Below are positions 23,411 through 31,119 of a stretch of 42,773 nt of DNA, piece by piece. Below the pieces are notes generated by a model. It saw only the letters and a program-made list of their open reading frames with translations. It was not told the DNA's origin and made no database searches. A program made the position numbers and the translations under genes. Numbering within the stretch: position 1 is the first letter of the stretch; each line of letters opens with the position of its first letter. The stretch is taken from contig VGOB01000013.1 in the NCBI GenBank assembly GCA_016865935.1, forward strand, positions 1 through 42,773, in the 5' to 3' direction. Source of the DNA: Chloroflexota bacterium (GTDB taxonomy: Bacteria; Chloroflexota; Anaerolineae; UBA4142).

Positions 23411-23785
23411 GTGTCAAGTTTGGAGGCGCGGATCAACGCGGCGTGCATTCGCGTGGCGACCTGGGACGGTCACTGGGAAGCGGTTTCGGTCGAACTGATC
23501 CAAAAACCGAATATTGACCGATTGCGCCGCGTTATGATACAATTCACCAGCGAACTGCAAGCGCTGCGTCTGCCGAGCGCGCCCGTGCATCCGATCATCG
23601 TGCGCGAGGAGCCGGATCGTCCGCCACCGCGTTTGGATCGCGACATCGAACGCGGAAGGGCGTCCGTCGTCGGACGCGTGCGCGATCATAAATTCGTCGC
23701 GCGGGGACACAACACCCTGCGCGGCGCGGCGGGCGGGACGCGGTTGAACGCGGAATTGTTGGTCGCGAAGAAAATGATCCAATGA
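23411..23785 (+). pseudogene. asd: Aspartate-semialdehyde dehydrogenase (asd) C-terminal remnant
   Basis: The frame reads EARINAACIRVATWDGHW, LPSAPVHPIIVREEPDRP, RLDRDIERGRASVVGRV and HNTLRGAAGG. These are signature blocks of the C-terminal third of the archaeal/fungal-type aspartate-semialdehyde dehydrogenase. The NADP-binding domain and catalytic Cys region (about 230 residues) are missing, and the segment between GRVR and the HNT motif looks shortened. The enzyme makes aspartate semialdehyde for threonine, methionine and lysine synthesis; this piece cannot. The 80 nt between the T-box terminator and the fragment hold no start region, consistent with a deletion that fused the leader to the 3' end of the gene. 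Confidence 0.8.
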
Positions 23786-23912
23786 AAAATGAGCAAATGA
23801 CAAATGAAAAGTGACAAATGAGCACAGTTTTCTCATTCGCGGATCGCAATTCCTAATTCGCAATTCGCAATTTTGTCATTTGTTCATTCGTCATTTGTCA
23901 TTCCGAAAGGAG
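23786..23912. repeat. Intergenic mini-palindrome of atgacaaatg/attcgcaattc words
   Basis: The left half repeats atgagcaaatgacaaatgaaaagtgacaaatgagca. The right half holds the complement (tgtcatttgttcattcgtcatttgtcatt), with attcgcaattcgcaatt in the loop. No coding potential is seen. Confidence 0.6.
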
Positions 23913-23916
23913 TTTG

Positions 23917-24582
23917 GTGGCAACAATCGATCTATTTCATTACGCGCGCGTCGAAGACCTGGACGCGATTTCGGACGAGGGCTTGAAGCCCGGGGCGCGC
24001 GCGCTTACCGTCGAATCGGCGCTGCGCGCGAATTCGGTGTACGTGTGGCTGGCGCCGGACTACGACGTGATGGGGTACAGCGATAATCCAAAGTACATCT
24101 GCTTGCGCGCGCGCGTGGACACCACGCGTTGTCGCGTTGCGCCGATGGAGTTGATCGTCGCGGCATACGTCAATCACATCGGGCGCGGTCAGCCGAAGAA
24201 TCCGGACGTGGCAGCCAAGTTGATCGCGGCGTACGAAAAAGTCGCCGCGCCGCTGTACGATTATCTGCCCGGAATGTTTCGCGCGCCCGAAGTGCTGGTC
24301 GAAGGGGAAATCAGCGCGGACGATATCGCGGTGGTCAAAGCGCCCGAAGCCGGGATGCGCGGCGAAGAAAATCGGCGGCAGTACGCGTCGCGCTGGGGCG
24401 AGCATTTGATCCGCGTGCTCGGCACGCAGCGCACGCTGATGCAATTGCGCGAGTCCACCGAAGCAATCGTCAATCGCGGTTTGGGGATGCGCGTGGCAAA
24501 GCACGACGACGCGACGGCGTATCTCGAAACGTATATGCTCGTCGAGACCGGCGAATTTTTCACCGTCGAAAAGGAAGACTAG
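23917..24582 (+). CDS. Conserved protein, possible ADP-ribosyltransferase-like fold
   Basis: This 221-residue protein starts at GTG behind gaaaggag. The N-terminal pattern LFHYARVEDLDAISDEGLKPG (His8) resembles the opening of DUF4433/KptA/DarT-type folds (LYHxTxxxNLxSILxxGL). A Tyr in VYVWLAP (Tyr42) and a Glu in PEVLVEGEISADDI (Glu125) could complete an H-Y-E triad. This would mean NAD-dependent ADP-ribosyl transfer, but it rests on pattern only. There is no obvious antitoxin partner next to it; the neighbour on the opposite strand is unknown. Confidence 0.5.
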   Translation: MATIDLFHYARVEDLDAISDEGLKPGARALTVESALRANSVYVWLAPDYDVMGYSDNPKYICLRARVDTTRCRVAPMELIVAAYVNHIGRGQPKNPDVAAKLIAAYEKVAAPLYDYLPGMFRAPEVLVEGEISADDIAVVKAPEAGMRGEENRRQYASRWGEHLIRVLGTQRTLMQLRESTEAIVNRGLGMRVAKHDDATAYLETYMLVETGEFFTVEKED

Positions 24583-24594
24583 CGCGCGCCGCGC

Positions 24595-25068
24595 TCAACG
24601 CAGAAACGCCAAGAGCTGATCGATCCAATCGCTGAACGATCCTGGCGTGGCGCGACGCGTCGGCGGCTCGGAGCCGGGCGGATATTTTTCCGCCCAATGC
24701 GCGTTGCGCGGCTCGCTCAGCGCGCTGGTCACCGGAACGCCGGCGCGCAATAAGAGGTATTCCGCCCACTTGAGTTGGCGGCGCTTGACGCAAAAATACA
24801 AATCGTCTCCGGCAATTCCGCGATCCCAAACCTTGACGCCGTGGCGCGCCAGCAAGCGTTCGATGTCAATGCCGCGCCAGGGCGAACCGCGTGCGACGCG
24901 AATCGTCGGCGCGTTCGATGAGAACACGCACGCGAAGAATTCATCCACGAGTCCGGCGACGCCGCGCTGAGCGTACGCGTTGTGCCAGTCCGCGTTGCGA
25001 AACGTGGAAATCATTCCTTCGATCCGATTGATCGGATCGAAGTATGCAGGCAAGTCTAGCAAATCCAT
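24595..25068 (-). CDS. Uncharacterised protein, 157 aa
   Basis: It converges on the preceding gene with 12 nt between stops. The ATG at 25068 gives MDLLDLPAYFDP; an upstream GTG would add five residues. The middle part (WRGIDIERLLARHGVKVWDRG, then DDLYFCVKRRQLKWAEYLLL) is ordered and Trp-rich. A Pro/Thr-rich tail precedes a last helix (FSDWIDQLLAFLR). No catalytic signature or family is recognised. It has no signal peptide or TM helix, so it is probably cytoplasmic. Confidence 0.55.
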   Translation of the reverse strand: MDLLDLPAYFDPINRIEGMISTFRNADWHNAYAQRGVAGLVDEFFACVFSSNAPTIRVARGSPWRGIDIERLLARHGVKVWDRGIAGDDLYFCVKRRQLKWAEYLLLRAGVPVTSALSEPRNAHWAEKYPPGSEPPTRRATPGSFSDWIDQLLAFLR

Positions 25069-25169
25069 TGACACACAACCCAATGCGAACTCTTGTTCTA
25101 TTTTACAACGATTTTTCTTTTTTGTAAAATCTTTTCTTTGCCCCGGGAAATCTCAGTGTGGAGACGAAA

Positions 25170-25490
25170 ATGGTGCGCGGCTTCATTTTCGGCACGATTT
25201 TTTCCCTGTTCGTTGCGTTGGCATATTGGGTGTCCAACAAACTTCCCTACAACGTTGATGTTGGATCGCTCGGCTTTGGACTTGCGATTGCCGCGCTTTC
25301 CGGCGCGGCGTGGGCAATGCTGAACGGCTGGTGGTCAACCGTCACCAAACCGTACAGGCCGATGACGATCACGTTAGAGACAAAACAGACGCCGTCCCAG
25401 ATCAGTTTTGCTTCGATCTGGGCAATCGCCAAAGGAATTATTTTCATTGCCATCGTGATCGCGGTGATTGTGCTTATGCTGAGTTCTTGA
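25170..25490 (+). CDS. Small membrane protein, about 106 aa
   Basis: Three hydrophobic segments are seen (about residues 3-22, 32-52 and 84-104), separated by a Lys/Thr-rich loop with KPYRPMTITLETKQTP. The ATG at 25170 has gtggaga 8 nt ahead; a GTG at 25158 is an alternative. No family is recognised. It ends 22 nt before the Thr-rich leader peptide of thrS and could share that transcript. Confidence 0.5.
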   Translation: MVRGFIFGTIFSLFVALAYWVSNKLPYNVDVGSLGFGLAIAALSGAAWAMLNGWWSTVTKPYRPMTITLETKQTPSQISFASIWAIAKGIIFIAIVIAVIVLMLSS

Positions 25491-25501
25491 TCTACAAAAG
25501 G

Positions 25502-25572
25502 AGGTGGTGGCAATGACTGAAGATGCGACTGGCACCACGCGTACGAAAAAATTTGCCGCCACCTCGTGGCGA
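25502..25572 (+). promoter_or_regulatory. Competing hairpins in the thrS leader
   Basis: Arm 25502-25513 (aggtggtggcaa), which contains the leader ribosome site, pairs with 25553-25564 (ttgccgccacct). The second arm overlaps a short perfect hairpin, CGCCAC (25558-25563) / GTGGCG (25567-25572). A further option pairs gtggtg (25504-25509) with caccac (25533-25538). The folds exclude each other, as in leader-peptide attenuators. No U-tract follows, so any control would be on translation. Confidence 0.5.
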
Positions 25573-25578
25573 CGCTAA
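25513..25578 (+). CDS. Thr-rich leader peptide upstream of thrS, 21 aa
   Basis: A strong ribosome site aaaggaggtgg precedes the ATG. The peptide MTEDATGTTRTKKFAATSWR plus R has six Thr in 21 residues (codons act, act, acc, acg, acg, acc). It stops 13 nt before the thrS ATG. The position, strong initiation site and Thr content suggest that ribosome speed at Thr codons controls thrS. This is inference. Confidence 0.5.
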   Translation: MTEDATGTTRTKKFAATSWRR

Positions 25579-25591
25579 CGGAGAAAACATA

Positions 25592-27376
25592 ATGGACGAC
25601 AAATTAATTCCCCTGCGCCATTCTGCCGCGCACGTGATGGCGCAAGCGGTGATGGAACTGTATCCCGGCGCGAAACTGGGTTTCGGTCCCGCGATTGAAG
25701 ACGGTTTCTACTACGACTTTGAACTGCCGCGCGCGATCACCCCGGACGATCTGCCAGCCATCGAAGCGCGAATGAAAGAGATCGTCAAGGGCAAGCACCC
25801 ATTCCAGCATGCCGAACTTTCGATTGACGCGGCGCGCGCGCAATTCGCCGCGCAGCCGTTCAAACTCGATCAGGTGTACGCGCTCTCGACCGGCGCGATG
25901 GGCGAACACGGCGAAACCGCGGCGAAACCGGCGGAAAGCGTTTCGACGTACACGCACGCAAACTTCACCGACCTGTGTCGCGGTCCGCACCTCGCGCACA
26001 CCGGCGAGATTCCGGCGGACGCGCTCAAGCTGCTTTCGATTGCCGGGGCGTACTGGCGCGGCGACGAAAAAAATCCGCAACTGACGCGCATCTACGGCAC
26101 AGTCTGGTCATCGAAAAAAGAATTGGACGAGTACTTGTGGCGGCTCGAAGAAGCGAAGAAACGCGATCATCGCAAACTGGGTCGCGAACTTGGCTTGTTT
26201 TATTTTTCGGACGACATCGGACCTGGGTTGCCGCTCTTCACACCCAAAGGCGAAATCGTCCGATACTTGATGGAAGATTTCGTGCGCGAGACGCAGACCA
26301 AGTACGGTTATCAGCACGTTTGGACCGGGCATATGGTCAAAGAAGATTTGTATCGCAAGTCGGGTCACTATGACAATTATCGCGATTCGATGTTTCCGGC
26401 GATGGAAGATGAAGGCGTCGTCTTTCGCCTCAAGCCGATGAATTGCCCGAGCCATATGACCTTGTTCAACGAAATGGGCAAACATTCGTATCGCGAATTT
26501 CCGTTGCGGATGGCGGAATTTGCGACGCTCTATCGCTACGAAAAACGCGGCGAGTTGTCCGGCTTGACGCGCGTGCGCGCGCTGACCCAGGACGATTGCC
26601 ACGTCTTTTGCACCGAAGATCAAATCGAAAGCGAATTCACACTCGCGCTCAATCTGATCCGCAAAGTCCTCGACACGTACAAATTCACCGATTACAAAGT
26701 GCGCCTGTCGCTGCGCGGCGACACTGGCAAGTACGTGCAGGACGACGAGAAATGGGACAAGGCGACGCGCGCATTGCGTTCCGCGCTCGACACGAACAAG
26801 GTCGAGTACTTTGTCGCGGAAGGCGAAGCCGCGTTCTACGGACCCAAAGCCGATTTTCTCGCGCGCGACGTGCTGGGCCGCGAATGGCAACTCTCGACGA
26901 TCCAGGTGGATTTCATCCAGCCCGCGCGCATCGGTTGCGAGTACGTCGCGGAAGACGGTTCGATGCGAACGCCGGTCGTGATCCATCGCGCTGTCACCGG
27001 CTCGACCGAACGCTTCCTGGGTGTGCTGATCGAACAATTCGCCGGAGCGTTTCCGGTCTGGCTCGCGCCGGTGCAAATGATGATCGTGCCGATTGCCGAC
27101 CGGCACCTGGAGTACGCGAATTTCGTCGCGGCGCAACTGCGCGCGCAAAATTTCCGCGTCGAAGTGGACACGCGCGCCGAGCGGATGAACGCGAAAATTC
27201 GCGACGCGCAACTGCAAAAGATTCCGTATATGCTCGTCGTCGGCGACAAGGAAGAAGAAGCGCAAGCCGTCGCGGTGCGCCTGCGAACCGGCGAAGACCT
27301 GAAAGCGATCCCGCTCGATCAGTTCCGCGCGATGGCGAAAAAGATCGTAGATGAAAAGTCGTTGGAACTCAAGTAG
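25592..27376 (+). CDS. thrS: Threonyl-tRNA synthetase, without TGS domain
   Basis: This 594-residue protein charges tRNA-Thr. It begins directly with the editing domain (LRHSAAHVMAQAVMELYPG with HxxxH at residues 10-14, then DLCRGPHLAHTGE). The N-terminal TGS domain of the usual 640-residue enzyme is missing, a known variant. Class II catalytic motifs follow: motif 2 region with MNCPSHM and LTRVRALTQDDCHVF, then motif 3 around GSTERFLGVLIEQ, and the anticodon-binding domain (VWLAPVQMMIVPI onward). The ATG at 25592 has acggagaaaac ahead. A Thr-rich leader precedes it, and a Thr T-box lies 2.3 kb upstream on another fragment. Confidence 0.96.
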   Translation: MDDKLIPLRHSAAHVMAQAVMELYPGAKLGFGPAIEDGFYYDFELPRAITPDDLPAIEARMKEIVKGKHPFQHAELSIDAARAQFAAQPFKLDQVYALSTGAMGEHGETAAKPAESVSTYTHANFTDLCRGPHLAHTGEIPADALKLLSIAGAYWRGDEKNPQLTRIYGTVWSSKKELDEYLWRLEEAKKRDHRKLGRELGLFYFSDDIGPGLPLFTPKGEIVRYLMEDFVRETQTKYGYQHVWTGHMVKEDLYRKSGHYDNYRDSMFPAMEDEGVVFRLKPMNCPSHMTLFNEMGKHSYREFPLRMAEFATLYRYEKRGELSGLTRVRALTQDDCHVFCTEDQIESEFTLALNLIRKVLDTYKFTDYKVRLSLRGDTGKYVQDDEKWDKATRALRSALDTNKVEYFVAEGEAAFYGPKADFLARDVLGREWQLSTIQVDFIQPARIGCEYVAEDGSMRTPVVIHRAVTGSTERFLGVLIEQFAGAFPVWLAPVQMMIVPIADRHLEYANFVAAQLRAQNFRVEVDTRAERMNAKIRDAQLQKIPYMLVVGDKEEEAQAVAVRLRTGEDLKAIPLDQFRAMAKKIVDEKSLELK

Positions 27377-27390
27377 GGTGAGGCGGCGCT

Positions 27391-27672
27391 GTGGAAATTC
27401 GCTACAGCCAGCATCTCCAATTCAAACTTTGGACGCGCCGGATCCCAAACGATTTGCCTGAACGGATCCATCGCGAAAGTCGGCAGCGATATTTTAATCA
27501 GCACAGCGTCCGCCATATCGCCGTGATGGAAACATTGTTTCAACATCGCCGAACGTTGATGATGATCGCGTACGATCAATTTCCCGATCATGTCGAGATC
27601 ATCACCATCCATCCAATCACCAAAACGCAAGTCCAGGATCGTGTGCAAAGCGGGAGGTGGAGTTATGAATAA
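27391..27672 (+). CDS. DUF4258-like protein of a putative toxin-antitoxin pair (copy 1)
   Basis: This 93-residue protein starts at GTG behind ggtgagg. IRYSQHLQFKLWTRRIP at the N-terminus follows the DUF4258 habit (a His followed by an RxI helix), and a beta hairpin with VEIITIHP sits near the end. It overlaps the DUF2283 gene by 8 nt, matching the second such pair at 34.3-34.8 kb. These pairs are suspected toxin-antitoxin modules; activity is unproven. Confidence 0.55.
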   Translation: MEIRYSQHLQFKLWTRRIPNDLPERIHRESRQRYFNQHSVRHIAVMETLFQHRRTLMMIAYDQFPDHVEIITIHPITKTQVQDRVQSGRWSYE

Positions 27673-27877
27673 ACCGTACCTGAATTACGACAAGGCAAAC
27701 GACATTCTTTATATCGTGATTCGCGAAGGCGAAGAACATCACTTCGACGAAGTGGCTGAGGGGATCGTCGTCGAATTCGATGAAAACGATCAACCCATTG
27801 GCATTGAGATTAACGACGCTTCGCGGGTGATGACTCGCACCATCGGACACGAACGCCTTGCATTGGCGATGGCTTGA
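27665..27877 (+). CDS. DUF2283 protein of a putative toxin-antitoxin pair (copy 1)
   Basis: This 70-residue protein has the DUF2283 pattern: YDKANDILYIVIREG, then an acidic strand GIVVEFDENDQPIGIEINDASRV. It is the likely antitoxin-side partner of the overlapping DUF4258-like gene, with the ribosome site gggaggtgg. A separate promoter is not evident. Confidence 0.75.
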   Translation: MNKPYLNYDKANDILYIVIREGEEHHFDEVAEGIVVEFDENDQPIGIEINDASRVMTRTIGHERLALAMA

Positions 27878-27892
27878 TGTTTTGGAGGATCA

Positions 27893-29242
27893 ATGTCCCT
27901 TGAATCAAAAATCGCGAACAAGACCGCGCGCGTCGCGGTTGTCGGACTGGGGTATGTCGGCTTGCCGCTGGCGGTCGAATTGGCGCGCGAAGGATTTCCC
28001 GTCGTCGGCATTGACATCGACGCGCGCAAAGTCAAATCGCTCAACGCGCGCGTCAGTTACATCCCCGACGTGCCGAGCGCGAAACTGCATCGCGTCGTCG
28101 CCCGAAAGAAATTTGCGGCGACCACCGATTATGCCGTCGTCGAAAAAACGGACGTGATTTTCATCTGCGTCCCCACGCCGTTCGACGCGATGAAAGCGCC
28201 CGATCTCGCGCCAGTCATTGCGGCGACGAAGAGTATCGCGCCGCATCTGCGCGCCGGGCAGTTGGTGATCTTGCAAAGCACGACGTACCCCGGCACGACC
28301 GAAGAAGTGTGCCAGCCGATTCTGGAGCAAGGCGGGTTGCGCGCCGGAAAAGATTTTCACCTCGCGTTCTCGCCGGAGCGGATCGATCCCGGCGCGACGA
28401 GCAGCGCGGGCTGGGACGTGAAAAACACGCCCAAGACGCTGGGCGGCTTGACGCCGCGTTGCGCCGCGCTCGCCCAAAAATTGCTCGTGCATCTGACGCC
28501 GAACGTGTTCCTCGTTTCGTCGCCGCGCGCGGCGGAGATGAGCAAACTGCTCGAAAATATTTTCCGATCGGTGAACATCGCGCTCGTCAACGAACTCGCG
28601 CTCTTGTCCGAGCGAATGAACATTGACATCTGGGAAGTGATCGACGCGGCAAAGACCAAGCCCTTCGGGTTTATGCCGTTCTATCCGGGCGCGGGCGTCG
28701 GCGGACACTGCATCCCGGTCGATCCGTACTATCTGTCGTGGAAAGCGCGCGAGTACGATTTCTTTACGCGTTTTATCGAACTGGCGGCCGACGTGAACCA
28801 GGGTATGCCGTACCACGTCGTCAAGTTAGCCAATGACGCGCTGAATCGCGCCGGCAAATCACTGCGGAACGCGCGCGTGTTGGTGCTGGGCGTCGCGTTC
28901 AAGTCCGGCGTGGACGACGCGCGCAACTCGCCCGCCGAACGCGTGATCGAGGTGTTGCTGGGGTACGGCGCGCGTGTCACGTACCACGATCCGTTCGTTC
29001 CCAAGTTCCACGTCGGCGGCGATGTGTTCCAGCGCGAACGCGTCGATCTCACGTCCGTCCCGTTGACGCGCGCCGCGCTCACAGCGTGCGACATCGCGAT
29101 CATCGTCACCGCGCACAAAAAGATCAACTACCGGCTGGTCGTGGAGAATGCGCCGCTGATCGTGGATTCGGCGAATGCGACCAAGGGTTTGGGGCGCGCG
29201 GAAAAAATCACGCGCGTCGGCGCGCCCAAGGAGCAGAAATGA
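27893..29242 (+). CDS. Nucleotide-sugar dehydrogenase (UDP-GlcNAc/UDP-ManNAc type)
   Basis: This 449-residue protein would oxidise the C6 hydroxyl of a UDP-sugar to a carboxylate with NAD+, for surface polysaccharides. The NAD-binding motif is VVGLGYVGLPLA (about residues 16-27). The catalytic Cys lies in GVGGHCIPVDPYYLSW, typical of the WbpA/WecC branch rather than plain UDP-glucose dehydrogenase. The C-terminal domain has VLGVAFKSGVDDARNSPA. The ribosome site is ggaggatca. The stop overlaps gmk by 4 nt. Exact substrate uncertain. Confidence 0.9.
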   Translation: MSLESKIANKTARVAVVGLGYVGLPLAVELAREGFPVVGIDIDARKVKSLNARVSYIPDVPSAKLHRVVARKKFAATTDYAVVEKTDVIFICVPTPFDAMKAPDLAPVIAATKSIAPHLRAGQLVILQSTTYPGTTEEVCQPILEQGGLRAGKDFHLAFSPERIDPGATSSAGWDVKNTPKTLGGLTPRCAALAQKLLVHLTPNVFLVSSPRAAEMSKLLENIFRSVNIALVNELALLSERMNIDIWEVIDAAKTKPFGFMPFYPGAGVGGHCIPVDPYYLSWKAREYDFFTRFIELAADVNQGMPYHVVKLANDALNRAGKSLRNARVLVLGVAFKSGVDDARNSPAERVIEVLLGYGARVTYHDPFVPKFHVGGDVFQRERVDLTSVPLTRAALTACDIAIIVTAHKKINYRLVVENAPLIVDSANATKGLGRAEKITRVGAPKEQK

Positions 29243-29868
29243 TCGATCCGGCTGCGCCCGCTATTCCGATCCCGGAACATCCGCCGCTTCTCATCATCGT
29301 CTCCGGACCCTCCGGCGTAGGCAAAGACGCCGCGCTCAAACGGATGCGCGAGTTGAAATTTCCGTTTCACTTTTTGGTCACCAACACGACGCGTCCTAAA
29401 CGCCCGGAAGAAGTGAACGATCAGGACTATCACTTTATCACGCCGGAACAATTCGCGGCGATGGACGCGCGCGGCGAATTCCTGGAACGCGCCGTCGTCT
29501 ACGGGTACGATTACGGCAACTCGAAACAAGAAGTGCGCGACGCGCTGGCGCGGGGGCAAGACGTGATTATGCGGATTGACGTGCAAGGCGCGGCGACGAT
29601 CCGGCGGCGCGTGCCCGAAGCCGTTTTTATTTTCCTGATGCCGCCTTCGATCAAATCGCTGGAAGCGCGCCTGCGGAAACGACGCACCGAACCGGAAGAG
29701 TATTTGAAAATCCGCCTGCACGCCGCGCAATTGGAAATGAACGAAGTCGAAAAGTTCGATTACGTGATCGTCAACGAAGACGACGCGCTGGACGAGACGG
29801 CGGAGTTGATGCGCGCGATCATTCAAGCGGAACGGTGCCGCGTGAAACCGCGCCGCATCGAATTGTGA
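29239..29868 (+). CDS. gmk: Guanylate kinase
   Basis: This 209-residue enzyme phosphorylates GMP to GDP. The P-loop is SGPSGVGKDA, with Asp where most have Gly/Ser. TTRPKRPEEVNDQDYHF is the GMP-binding region, and VQGAATIRRRVPEAVFIFL the core strand. The ATG overlaps the upstream stop (ATGA), so the two are translationally coupled. A strong terminator follows the stop. Confidence 0.95.
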   Translation: MIDPAAPAIPIPEHPPLLIIVSGPSGVGKDAALKRMRELKFPFHFLVTNTTRPKRPEEVNDQDYHFITPEQFAAMDARGEFLERAVVYGYDYGNSKQEVRDALARGQDVIMRIDVQGAATIRRRVPEAVFIFLMPPSIKSLEARLRKRRTEPEEYLKIRLHAAQLEMNEVEKFDYVIVNEDDALDETAELMRAIIQAERCRVKPRRIEL

Positions 29869-29878
29869 GAAAGTTTTT

Positions 29879-29909
29879 CCCCCAGCAGAGAAACCTGGGG
29901 GATTTTTTT
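29879..29909 (+). terminator. Terminator after gmk
   Basis: CCCCCAG (29879-29885), a 9-nt loop and CTGGGGG (29895-29901), then an a and ttttttt. Confidence 0.9.
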
Positions 29910-29942
29910 CGTTCGCAATGACAAAAAGGGCTGACCCGCTAT

Positions 29943-29976
29943 AAAAAACTTCCGATGTCTAGTGAACATCGGAAGT
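29943..29976 (-). terminator. Terminator of tRNA-Cys
   Basis: On the minus strand ACTTCCGATGT and ACATCGGAAGT are inverted around a 7-nt loop and run into TTTTTT, directly downstream of the tRNA 3' end. Confidence 0.9.
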
Positions 29977-29979
29977 CTG

Positions 29980-30050
29980 AGGCGCCGAGCGGATTTGGAC
30001 CGCTGATCAGGGTTTTGCAGACCCTTGCCTTACCACTTGGCCACGGCGCC
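29980..30050 (-). tRNA. tRNA-Cys (anticodon GCA)
   Basis: A complete 71-nt cloverleaf on the minus strand: acceptor GGCGCCG/CGGCGCC, anticodon stem AGGGT/ACCCT with loop CTGCAAA (anticodon GCA), T stem AGCGG/CCGCT, discriminator T (U). The CCA end is not encoded. Confidence 0.95.
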
Positions 30051-30092
30051 AGCATCTCAAGTATATGTGAATTGCGCGCCGTTGTCAAATCG

Positions 30093-31016
30093 TCAGGCGA
30101 CCACGCTGGCGATCAGCTGTTGCCCTTCCGGCGATTCGACGAATTCGCGGAATTTCAACTGCGCGCAGGTGCACGTCCGCAGTTTGTTGCGCGCGAGCAA
30201 AATGTGGCGCTGGATGCGCAAGCCTTCCACCGTAATCGCTTTGATCCGACCCAGTTCCAAGCCGCGGCGCGCCGCCACGCGCGACACGAACGAGACCCCG
30301 TGTCCCGCTTCGACCGCCGCTTCGGCGGCTTCGACGCTCCCCAGTTCCATCGTCACGCGCAAATCGCCGGAGGGCAAGCCGTGCTCCGCCAAAGTCGCCA
30401 GCACCAGGTGACGCGTGGCGGCGCCGCTCTCGCGCAACACCCAATCGGCTTCGCGCAATTCTTCCGGGGCGATCGCGCCGCGCGTCGCCCAAGGATGATT
30501 CGCCGCGACGATCAGGATCAATTCGTCGGTGAAAAACGGAAAACACTCCACGTCCTTGCTTTTGGCAGGCAAACTCAACACGCCGATATGAATCTGCTTG
30601 GTCAGCAAGCGCTCTTCAACTTCTTGGCGCGACATCACTTCGACACTAAACTGCGTGTCCGGATATTTTTTGCGAAACGCGCCGATGAGATGCGGCAAGA
30701 TATATTTGCCCGGGCTCGTGCTGCAACCGATGACGACGTGACCCTTGACGATCCCCTGCTGCGCGCACATCGTCTCCTCGATTCGCGCGGAGAGGTTGAC
30801 CAATTCGCGCGCCAGCGGCAGCAAATCGTGCCCCGCTTCGGTCAGCGCGATGCGCTTGCCGTTGCGCTGGAAGAGTTGCACATTGAGCCGTTGTTCCAAG
30901 TTTTGGATTTGAAAACTGATCGCGGGTTGGCTCAGGTGCAATTTGCGCGCCGCCGCCGAAAAATTTTCTTCCTCCGCCGCCGCCAAAAATACGCGCAGTT
31001 CGTGCACTTCGATCAT
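30093..31016 (-). CDS. LysR-family transcriptional regulator
   Basis: This 307-residue protein has an N-terminal winged helix-turn-helix (ELRVFLAAAEEENFSAAARK, LSQPAISFQIQNLEQ) and a periplasmic-binding-like effector domain (from about residue 90, GHVVIGCSTSPGKYILPHL). The pattern resembles CysB/CbbR-type regulators, but the ligand is unknown. There is no divergent target gene; the upstream neighbour arsM is in the same direction about 100 nt away. The start at MIEVHELR is preferred over an extension of six residues (MLEGGR) because LysR proteins begin just before the first helix. Confidence 0.9.
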   Translation of the reverse strand: MIEVHELRVFLAAAEEENFSAAARKLHLSQPAISFQIQNLEQRLNVQLFQRNGKRIALTEAGHDLLPLARELVNLSARIEETMCAQQGIVKGHVVIGCSTSPGKYILPHLIGAFRKKYPDTQFSVEVMSRQEVEERLLTKQIHIGVLSLPAKSKDVECFPFFTDELILIVAANHPWATRGAIAPEELREADWVLRESGAATRHLVLATLAEHGLPSGDLRVTMELGSVEAAEAAVEAGHGVSFVSRVAARRGLELGRIKAITVEGLRIQRHILLARNKLRTCTCAQLKFREFVESPEGQQLIASVVA

Positions 31017-31119
31017 CCGTCCTCCCTCCAACAAAAAACCTCGCCCGATTTGGGAGAGGCATCAATGACTATTCTCTGCCGCACAGTGTACCCGTTCGCG
31101 TGAAAAAGTCAAACAGCGG

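Noticed and set aside
25502-25515. ggaggtggtggca before thrS as a T-box sequence
   Set aside because: It lacks the GGGTGGNACC core and any stem I; it is better explained as the ribosome site of the Thr-rich leader ORF.
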